Assembly: GCF_001949145.1 (NCBI RefSeq)
Contig: NW_019091571.1
Coordinates: 503,710 to 545,367, forward strand
DNA from: Acanthaster planci
Taxonomy: Eukaryota; Echinodermata; Asteroidea; Valvatida; Acanthasteridae
DNA length: 41,658 nucleotides
Reading direction: 5' to 3'
Made by a program: the position numbers and the translations under genes. The notes under the pieces were generated by a model that was not told where the DNA came from, made no database searches, and saw only the letters and a list, made by a program, of their open reading frames with translations. Shown here piece after piece: positions 33,129 through 41,658 of the stretch; position 1 is the stretch's first letter; each line of letters begins with the position of its first letter.

Positions 33129-33847
33129 CGCAGCAGCAAGGCAACTTCCGCACGAACCGCAACTAGCCACGCCAAAACAACGTCTCGGGAAGTTGGTCAA
33201 ATCTGTATCGTACAAAATAGCGCACATAATTAGCATAATACATGACCCACGCTAAATTGTCTGCCTGAATATGTATCACACTTTAAAAATGCACCATGCG
33301 TGATCTATCTACTCCCCTGACTCCTGTTAGTATGTGAATGTACATTTACATTTACATGTAGGCTTACAATTAACCCCTTATTAAAAATCATACACCATCG
33401 TGGTCTGTGCTGTCAGGTAGAGTCCGGGCTTGGAAACTTAGCCGCCATGATAATGTGACTGTCCATAATTCGCGTCGGACCGTCGACAAGCCGGCCAGCA
33501 GCGGCAAGTCCTATATGTACTATACACTCACGATCGAACACAACTTTCAAATAGTGCCGTGCAAGATTAGCAGACTATTGTGCAACTTCATTTCGGCTGT
33601 TCAACGTGTATGCACTTGCGTGAACAGAAAAATGTGCAGTGCCCCCCCCCTTTTCGGAGGGAGGTATGACCAACTTCCCAAGACACTGTTGCTGGCGTGG
33701 CTAGTTGCGGTTCGTGCGTTCCAGCTATTCAGCTTGTGAGCGCCCTCTCGGTGGCGTATCAACAACACAACAACGTCGTGACCAAGACTATGATCGAACC
33801 CGAGTTCGAGCTCGATTCCTCATGTCACTGCAACATGGTCTTTACGT

Positions 33848-34659
33848 TTAACTAGAACTGTCGATAGGTCCTGAACCAGGGCAAAATGCGTGAATAATAG
33901 CCTTTCGATAGCGCCTGTTTGAAAACGCATAAACGATAGGGTTGGTCACAGAATTCACGTAAAGAAGAACATTAGTTGAAATGAAGAGTATGAACTCCAC
34001 TCTCTGAGGAAGGCCCGGGGCACCAGCGAAACGCTTGACGTAATAGTAAAGTGTCAACACGGTGCGAGGGGTTAGGAGCATGTAGAACACGGTGCCAGCG
34101 ATCACCAGCATCTTAGCTACGCGATCTCGGGTGCGCCGAGATCTCCCTGGATTCGAGGACTGTTCGCTGGGCGCCTTGCAAATCCGGCTGCTGAGCTCTC
34201 GCACAATAAGAAAGTACAAGACAAAGGTAACAATGACAGCCAACAAGTTAGGCACAGTAAGAGCAAAAGCTGCCAGTACCTGCGCCCAAAGTGCTGGGAA
34301 AAAGCAGCTGGCGATCGTCTGAGGAAAGTTCATGAAGTGATCGTCGTCAGGCCATATGACACATGTAACTTTGTAGTCGGACGTAGCCGGAAGCAGAAGA
34401 GCCTCGCAACAGATGGCCATTGCCCATGTCACAGCAATTAAGGCCGTAGTACGCCCTCTTGAGTTGATACTTAGATGTTTAATTGGTTGACAAATGGCAA
34501 GGTATCTTTCGGCCGCTACAACAGTCACAAGTAATGTTGAAGCGACAAAGGGTGTCGTATTCAGCACCTGTGTAATGATACAGCCGTGGACTCCTCCAAG
34601 AATGGAGAAATCACTCGTCACTGGAGTCGACAAGAACTTCCAAAGGCCAAAGCCCGCCC
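33848..34659 (-). CDS. Receptor gene B, exon 2: class A GPCR (TM3-TM7)
   Basis: 812 bases as in gene A, with acceptor CACAG| at 34660/34659, phase 1 and stop TAA at 33850-33848. It encodes the last 269 residues of a 371-aa receptor. About 15 of 261 residues differ from A, including two in ECL2, four around TM6-ECL3 and Arg-to-Cys in ICL3. ERY, the TM3 and ECL2 cysteines, NPIVY and the Leu-for-Trp change in TM6 are all shared with A. The frame is intact, so both copies look functional. The ligand is unknown; a peptide receptor of the TRH/neuromedin-U/ghrelin type is most likely. Confidence 0.93.
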
Positions 34660-34929
34660 CTGTGAAAATAAAGAAAAACCACTAAGAAAAGGGTCTTTAG
34701 TAAACTACTAACAAAGAGTTTCCACGAAATTTCAATCGAAACCGTTCATGAAAATTTTACGGCTGGGCGCTCGTGGCTAACTTTATAAGAAATACAACTT
34801 TCTAGAAAAGGAAAGGTTTTTATGGGGACATTTTCAACCAAGTTACGCATGTAATGCTAAAACAGATATCATATTAATGTCTTAATTAAGGTTGCTGATG
34901 AATACTCTGGATATGAAAAAGAAATAAAA

Positions 34930-37080
34930 AATTGAGTGCCATGTGCCGTTTTTCTTTGAATTTGAACAATGTCAATTTAGAAGAACTGCTCATTTTTACG
35001 GAACCCATCAAATTATCCGACCGATAATGATGGACCAATAACCACCACATCACTTTTCCTTGTGGTCATCGGTTGGTGTATAGGATGGAATGAAGTGTGG
35101 GGGATTGCTTTGGGGCCTAGGGGCCTGGAGGACAGGTGGCTAGTTGGGTGTTGACTGATGACATCAGGTAATGGTAACCATTAGCCTAGTTTGGGGTTAT
35201 AGGGAGTTAAATACGTTACTTTTATTTTGCAATTTTGGTTCCTTATCCAATATACATGTACAATAATAATTTATTGCAGGAGTTTTATTTGGCTTTGGGC
35301 TTGACTTCCATGTCATGTCAGCTTTTTTTCTACATAATAATCATGCCCAAATCATGCACTTATGTTTTTCAGCCATGAAAATTATTATGGGCAGGGTATA
35401 TAACAATTTATTCCTGATTCATTTTGTCCTTTCGTAAACGTAATATCAACATTTCAAATTCTCACTTTATTAAAAGACGTTGTGAAAATTTTTCAGGTTG
35501 ATGTTTTCCCCAAAGGTGTTTGGCAAAACTGATTTTTGTAGAAACGAAAGGCACAATCTACACTGTACAGCATTTAGCAATGTTTTCATGCACATTTACA
35601 TGGCTATTAAAATTTATATGCACTTCGGTTCCACAGAAATACCATTTATGACAGTGATTTCTGGCTATCAAGTATTGGCAGCTTCCAGAAATAGAAATGT
35701 ATACCCGCAAATTGTAATTAATCTGTCTATTGTGCACATTACCTGTTTGAATGAGTCGGGCTTGCACATGACTGTAAACAGTATAGGAGTGTATGTTAAA
35801 TTTCATTGCATGCATATGTGACCTTGCACAAGTTTCAATTGTATAACATATTTCCAGTAGACTCTATAATTCATTCTTTGAAGTGTGGGAAATATGCATG
35901 ATCCATTATAATATATTTTTGAAATTTTCCCTCTCTTGCTTTTTAATTTCGTGCTGGTGTGTCGATTGAATTAAAATTGAGAATAATTCAACGTTGATAT
36001 CGATCAATCCCACATTATCTGCAACACACACAAAAATGTACCAGTACATGTTTTTAATAACCACATAACCTCACACATCAGGGAAGAAAGAAGATAAGGT
36101 GTTCCAAAATATTTTCGAGAAGTTAAAATACATCATTGCCGAAGTTGAATTATATAATACCTGGAAGTTGTTGAACAACTATGCAAGGATTTTTTCAGTA
36201 TCACGTTAGATTTAAACCCTTCCTGCACTTTACTCTGACCTCGATCAATTGTAAAGAATAATAATTTGTGGCAACACAGCAACACAGCAAAAAATATTAT
36301 GGAATAAAATCACAGAGAAATACTGATGGAAAGCAGCCTTGCATTGAGAAAAAGGAGCCAGGGTCATTAAAGGTGGTGTACACCATTGTTAAAATCCCGA
36401 AATCGGATTACAATATAATCCTGAAATAACTTGTTTAATAGAAAGTACATAACAACCTCAATCAGTCTGTAAAAATGTTCCGCCCAGAATGCTGTTGTTT
36501 TTGAGAAAACAGAAATTTCTTGTCTTTTTATTTTTTACGATAGTCGGCTGACTAATCGTATATAACTATAACAGTTCATTTCACTTCGCATATCACATTC
36601 TTTAACAGGCGCCATTTTTCTTGTGGACGTGTGTGGTGTTTTCAAATTTATGTTGTGGGAGTCTCCATTAATGAACGGGTAAATCTAAAAGCAGCTAAAA
36701 ATAAACCGACAGAAATTCAGCAAAAGTACTGTAAACTGAAATTACAGGAACCGACGTGTAAGGTGTAAAGTAGGAAATAAATTAGATCCGTTTTTTTATA
36801 AAGTGAAATTTTATTTAAGGAAATGATTTTCTTAACACGAAAACTTTGCGAATACAAAATCATAATGGTATGATCCAAACATGGTGGCCGTTTCCGAGCA
36901 AAGTGGTGAAATGGACTTTCGTCAACAAAAAGTACTATTTCTACACGTTAAACGTCCGTGTTTCAAGACATAATTTATTCTATTACTATTAGTGAACCAA
37001 CTGGGAATGGGTTTTCAGACTTTCATCGACGTGTAAACTGACGTGAAAGTACGGTCTTTAAGTCATTTCAACGAAAGGAG
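34930..37080. other. Intron DNA, no gene seen
   Basis: AT-rich, no coding-like frame. The 36365-36560 part (GGTGGTGTACACCATTGTTA) looks like a dispersed repeat of a kind common in marine invertebrates, but no second copy is in the window. Confidence 0.4.
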
Positions 37081-37082
37081 TC

Positions 37083-37945
37083 ATGGACCAACTTCTGAAA
37101 ATCAACCCATCAAAGTCTCAAGACCCAGATAGGATACCCCGGTTTTTGAAGACTTTCGCTGAACAGCTGGCACCGATCCTGAAAGACCTTTTCCAACTTT
37201 CTGTCGACTCATTAACAGGTCAAGTGCCAAAGGCTTGGAAGGAGGCTTACGTTACTGCCCTCTTTAAAAAGGGCAAAAGAGCCGAAGCTGTCATCCGCAC
37301 CAACTACCGACCAGTTTCGTTGACCCCAGTCATCTCCACGCTTCTTTAGCACATATTGCACAGTCATATTATGAAGCAGTTTGACAAACATCATATTCTG
37401 ATTGTCAACATGGCTTTCGAGCTGAAGGTCAGCAGAAACTCGGCTTATTCTCACAATCCATGACATCACTAAAGCTCTAGATGAGAAACAAGCAGTCGAT
37501 ATTGCTATATTAGATTTCACAAAAAGCATTCGACAAAGTCCCTCATCGTAGGTTAATCCGCAAGTTTAAGCATTATGGAATTAGAGGGTCACTTGCTACA
37601 TGGATCAACAGCTTTCTGGTTGGTAGAACTCAACAGGTAGTGGTAAATGGATCAACTTCATCATCAGTTAAGGTCATTTCAGGGTCACCACAGTGGACAG
37701 TCCTTCGTCCATTACTGTTTCTAGTTCGCATGAACTACTTACCGGGAAAAATCACATCGAACGTTTGACTATTTGCAAATAATTGCTTCCTGTATGAACT
37801 CATCAAATCAGTTAAAGACACAACCATACTTCAAGATGATCTTAGGGAGCTTGAAAACTGGCAAGACACATGGCTTATGCACTTTATTCCAAAGAAGTGC
37901 TTCACAATGTCCATCTTGTCCAGAACCCAAAACGCTACATCTACA
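37083..37945 (+). pseudogene. CR1/L2-type LINE reverse transcriptase relic
   Basis: A + strand relic of a non-LTR retrotransposon RT, in at least three frames. Recognisable RT blocks in order are the NYRPVSLTPV motif (about 37302), GFRAE (about 37418), FDKVPHRRLIRK (about 37530), and GSPQ with PLLFLVRMNYLP (about 37682-37745). The catalytic block is LFANNCFLY instead of the usual FADD (about 37768). Stops and indels (for example near 37348, 37480 and 37768) make it dead. Neither the endonuclease domain nor a 3' tail is recognisable, so it is a 5'-truncated copy in an intron, sense to + and antisense to receptor B. Confidence 0.85.
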
Positions 37946-38151
37946 CCTTTTTAAAAATTTCAAAAGTGGTTTTTATCATAGTCTAGAGACTCTAAGACCT
38001 ACCACTGTGTAAGAGAAACATCGAATTTGCTTGCAGATTAACTCAGAAAAGCGAAACTTTTTCGCGATGTATGGAGGCCGCCATCTTTCTTTACCGTCTA
38101 GGGTGCAGACCACTAATTCAAGTGAGAATGTCTGGCCAGCTCATTAGCATA

Positions 38152-38600
38152 AAAAGGAGATTGTTTGGCCCCCAAAATGGTGAGATTGTGTAAATCGTTG
38201 CCAGGATGAACTCCCTGGGTCTTTGAGCTTTCATATGAGAGCAGAAGGGCTAAACACTACGGTTGAAAAATGGTCCTATGTGCCCGAGAATGTTGAAGGT
38301 TGCCACTTGAAAAATGGCTGCAATCAGACTTCGGAAAAATCACTTTTTGGGGGGTGATTTTGTTTTGTGGAAATAATTAAAAATGTAATTGGTTAACCCA
38401 TAAAAAATTGAAAAGAAATTGAAAGATAAGTGACCAGATAAGAATTTCATTTGTGTTTCAGAAATCTCAGGGATGTTGGCGCGCATGCTATTTGGCCCTG
38501 AACGGTGCTGATTTTACACTCTTTTCAATGGGGCTTGAATTAGTGGACTGGACCCTATCTACCTTCCACGCGAAAACAAGATGGCGGCCGGTTGGGCTGC
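38152..38600 (+). repeat. Dispersed repeat family R2, copy 2
   Basis: Counterpart of 32232-32660 in the same orientation. Near its end is CAAGATGGCGGCCG, a perfect match to the YY1 consensus, where copy 1 has CAAAGATGGAGG. Non-coding. Confidence 0.75.
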
Positions 38601-39183
38601 ACGAGCAGGCCCGAATTTGTCGCTCAAATAATTTACATCCTCAAATATCATTTTCGATAACACAATACATTGAATATGATATGTAGGAGCCTTACTAATG
38701 TAGATATAAAATATTTGCATAAAACTGCTTGAATATTTTGTTGACGATTTCATGTTGACGCCTGTTGACGCATGACCCTCGATTTAACCTTTACAATGCC
38801 GCTCTGTTTTTCTCGATTTTTCACAAAGCACTTGACTAAAACATTGAACAAGTCAGTGGAATGTAAGTTGCAATGAATATTATACACCGTAATCAGCCAA
38901 TCTTGTGAAATTACGACAAAAACCAACGGTGTTCACTTCATTTAACTACGATACCAGCCACACATGGGTTATCCGTCAACAGTTACTTGTGTTGAGTGAA
39001 TAATGGAGAGGGTGTTGGGCTACTGAAACCACATAGCCTTGGCATCATGGTATCAGTCAAGCGTAAGGCATTTATCGGTTATGAACTGGCCACTTGAGAA
39101 CACTTCACCTGATAACTGATAGTACAGGTATCAGTCGGACCTTTCTGTCTGACACATAGCTGACAGGAATTTTGGAATGGCCC
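38601..39183. other. Intron DNA, nothing recognised
   Basis: AT-rich, no coding-like frame. No counterpart was noticed in intron A. Confidence 0.45.
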
Positions 39184-39400
39184 CTAAAATTATAATCCGT
39201 TTCAGTATGATGTCCTCTTTCTTATGACATCATGAAATCCACATTTCTGCCACGAATGACTGAGGGCAAAGTGGTTTAATGCATCTTGTCAGAAATTGCT
39301 TTGCACCAGATGCATCAAAGGTTTGCACTGCACAAAGCACTCTATACACTACCAAAATCATTAACTCAAAGACAACCACACGTCTTTAAAAACATTTTGC
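39184..39400. other. Intron block shared with receptor A intron (15265-15484)
   Basis: See 15265-15484. In B it is followed after about 65 bases by the next shared block (39466 onward), which defines the empty site of the DNA inserted in A. Confidence 0.75.
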
Positions 39401-40376
39401 CATTCACCAGGCCTTAAAATCATTTGATTTGCATGATATTTAAAAGAATAGTTAGAATTCGGCTGGTTTCAATATCATGTACAGCAAACACCGTGAAAGA
39501 TACTTGTACCGCGTTTGCAAGACTAAAAACGCGTGGCTTTCCACTGATTTCCTCGAAGGTTCAGTGCCCGCTGAAAATTCTGAAAAGATGCATTAAACCT
39601 CTTTGCGCTCAGGTTTCATGAGTGTTCAATTGCCCACAAAGGAGCCTTATATGCACGTCACATCATTGAATACAAAATGCGAATGACTGGCTTAATTCCC
39701 CTTTTATGCATGTTAATTCTGTGCATCGTGCATGCAGGTATACAGGCATGAACAGTTGTACGTTGGGCATTTTACACGCACTCACATGCGCACTGCCTGT
39801 ATATAATGCATAAATTAGTGAGCCGAATATTGTCATATTGTCCAACCCGAAAAGGTGGAAACAGCACACTGTCCACGGATCTCATATCAGAGTATACCCC
39901 CACACGAACGTATATACGTTTACAATGTATTCTCAGTGTGGTCCAGGAGTTGTGCACCCTCCACCAAAAAAATCAATTTGTTCTGGTAGTATTAGAACCC
40001 ACAACTTCCTGGTACCCGTACAGAATGAGTGCTGCAGTGGAAAAGTATACATTTTGGCTAACCTGTCTCGAAAAAAATACGTGCTGCACAAATTTGATTT
40101 GTACAAATTAGTGCCAAAATTACCGCAAAGATGAGTTACTTTAAAACTTATAAAAGTGTAACTACTGAAACATCTCTGCGGACTCCATCCAGCTCAAGAA
40201 AGAAGTTAATTGTTAACAAAATAATTTCAGATATTAGGAATAAAAGCAAAGTTTCGAATTCAGTGGAGCTTATTCAAATAAAAACGACAAACGCATTCAA
40301 CACAAGTACAATAAAGAAGAGAAATTGGTGGAGAACGTACCCTAAAGTAGCCCTGGCGTTAATCATAATGTCTTAC

Positions 40377-40680
40377 CTGTGGATAGAAACAAGATATCCG
40401 ACACCGCCAAATTACCTAGATAGATGTTGGTTATAGTCCTCATGTACGGCACCCGAACAACTGTGAACAGGAATGCTGAGTTGGTCAGAATACCGAAAAC
40501 ACAGATGCAAGGGTAAACGATGGTGACCAATGCTGTCTGAACTGAGTCATACTCGTACCGAGTAGCGAGACTCGGATCCGAAAGATTGAGTATCGGTGCA
40601 TCTTGTATCGGACAGAACGTCTCGGAGTCGTCGTCGAGAGCAAACTCATTCGACATCGACCCTTCTCCGTGCTCAGCCAT
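40377..40680 (-). CDS. Receptor gene B, exon 1: GPCR N-terminus, TM1, TM2
   Basis: ATG at 40680-40678 (GTCATGG) starts 101 codons plus one base, ending at CAG|GTAAGA. It differs from A only at residues 2 and 15 and by one added Asp in the acidic N-terminus. It carries the NLS glycosylation site, Asn of TM1 and Asp of TM2 as in A. It splices to 34659 in phase 1. Confidence 0.88.
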
Positions 40681-40800
40681 GACGACCAAGAACTCCCAGA
40701 AGGCCTAACTTTATAAACCGATGCGCGCCACCCGTTGTATTTGATATTGTAGCGGAAAGTGTACGAACTTTCGTAATTGTTGTTGTGCATAATTATGAGG
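40681..40800 (-). promoter_or_regulatory. 5' flank of receptor B with TATA-like box
   Basis: On the - strand GGTTTATAAAGTT sits about 30 bases upstream of the ATG, next to GCGCGCATCG shared with the A flank. If it is a working TATA box, the 5'UTR would be only a few bases, so either the leader is very short or the box is chance. The flanks of A and B are dissimilar beyond about 40745. Confidence 0.3.
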
Positions 40801-40945
40801 ACTAGACAAGAGTAGTAGTGTGTACATGTCCTGTGACGTAAACAGGATGGGCGGAGCGTAGCGCTCTGTGTATGCGTAGGTACAATGCAGTAAGCTCTGT
40901 GTTTTGCGCGTGTTCAAGGCGAGCGAGTCTGGGCGGCAATCGGGG

Positions 40946-41400
40946 CAAAAAAGACAACATGAAAAATAAAAACAAAATTAATAAAACAGAAAACAAAAAT
41001 AATGAAACAACATAGATTTAAATAAAGACAAAATAAAAACAAATAGCCTAACAAAAAATAAAACAAAATACAATTAAATAAGACAAAATTAAAAAATGAA
41101 ATAAAACCACATAAAATAACAAAATAAAGTAAAATAACAAAAAAATAACATAAAGTAAAAAAACACAACTTAAAATAACTAAATTAAACAGTGAAATGAA
41201 TGAAGAACTAAATGAGATGGAAAAAATAAAGAAGAAAACAAGAAAAAAATAAACATAAATAAAAATTAATACAGTTGAAAAGAAGAGATAAAATAAAAAT
41301 CTACACAGTAAATAAAAATAGTAATGTACAAAAATTGAAAATAAAAAACTGAAAAAATTAAAAACAAACAGAAATCTTCCAAAAATTACAAACAAACCAC
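40946..41400. repeat. A-rich low-complexity tract, about 450 bp
   Basis: Strand-asymmetric run of A with scattered T, C and G, in words such as AAAATAAAAACAAAAT, almost free of G and C pairs. The long Phe-rich frames on the - strand are a by-product. It may be an eroded poly(A)-type or simple-repeat expansion upstream of receptor B. Confidence 0.85.
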
Positions 41401-41429
41401 TAGCTTTACTGTTAAAGAATTACGCAAGA

Positions 41430-41520
41430 TTGTAGTGGCAAAACAGAATGTTTGACTTGCAAAACAAAATGTGTAGTTCGTAAAACAAAATTCTTGCAAA
41501 ACAAAATTCTCGTAAAATGA
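41430..41520. repeat. Short degenerate tandem repeat
   Basis: The word GCAAAACAAAAT or GTAAAACAAAATTCT recurs four to five times within 90 bases. Confidence 0.6.
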
Positions 41521-41658
41521 CTGACCCACTTCGAACGTTAGCAGGCGTGCGTGCGTCCGTTGCATTATTTGTCCGTGTTTGTTCCGGTTTGGCACGCTTT
41601 CTTTATGAGTGAGTAAACGTCGTTCAGAAGGGTACTATTCACTCATACACCTAAAAAA

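Larger units (their letters stand above)
34660..40376 (-). other. Intron of receptor gene B (5.72 kb, phase 1)
   Basis: The donor CAG|GTAAGA is at 40377/40376 and the acceptor TTTCACAG| is at 34660/34659. It shares its two ends and two inner blocks with intron A. It contains a LINE relic, one R2 copy and about 3.4 kb not found in A. It lacks the Polinton relic. Confidence 0.9.

Noticed and set aside
40914-41395. Phe/Leu-rich membrane-protein-like frames on the - strand
   Set aside because: They are translations of the A-rich low-complexity tract, not genes.

Overview
The window reads as nuclear DNA of an animal, most likely a marine deuterostome invertebrate (echinoderm, hemichordate or amphioxus). 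The reasons are two-exon class A GPCR genes with GT-AG introns, abundant hairpin MITEs, a CR1/L2-type LINE relic, a Polinton-type relic and many AGGCCTA-like words. The species is inference; I lean towards an echinoderm with low confidence. Most of the sequence is intron, UTR or repeat, and nearly all short ORFs are noise.

Layout. (1) 1-3260, + strand: the last coding exon (414-523) of an unidentified gene, then a probable long 3'UTR carrying nine tandem 61-bp repeats and a poly(A) signal at 3231. (2) 3260-10370: intergenic, with a hairpin MITE (3758-4018), a CpG-rich promoter-like patch (about 5640-5830) and a 40-bp duplication. (3) 10370-25900, - strand: receptor gene A. Its coding exon 1 is at 25563-25863, its intron is 11.43 kb, its exon 2 is at 13321-14132, and its probable 3'UTR runs to about 10375. 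(4) 25900-33800: intergenic DNA full of short transposons, including three copies of a TIR element, one copy of a second repeat family, and two fold-back elements. (5) 33848-40680, - strand: receptor gene B, with the same two-exon design and a 5.72-kb intron. (6) 40681-41658: upstream flank of B, including a 450-bp A-rich tract.

The two receptors are tandem paralogues, 370 and 371 aa, about 94% identical over exon 2. They look like peptide-type rhodopsin-family receptors of the TRH/neuromedin-U/ghrelin-receptor kind. Both keep ERY, NPxxY and the TM3-ECL2 cysteines, but both lack the TM6 toggle tryptophan. Exon identity extends a short way into the introns and then drops abruptly, which suggests gene conversion.

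Intron A holds about 9.2 kb that intron B lacks. It is a decayed Polinton/Maverick (adintovirus-like) element with relics of a type-B DNA polymerase, a packaging ATPase, a double-jelly-roll capsid protein and several unidentified genes, all broken by stops and frameshifts. Two MITEs are nested in it, and it also carries a candidate minus-strand hammerhead ribozyme (20488-20534) of the small, dimer-type design associated with Penelope-like elements. Intron B instead carries a broken LINE reverse transcriptase. No tRNA, rRNA or CRISPR was found.
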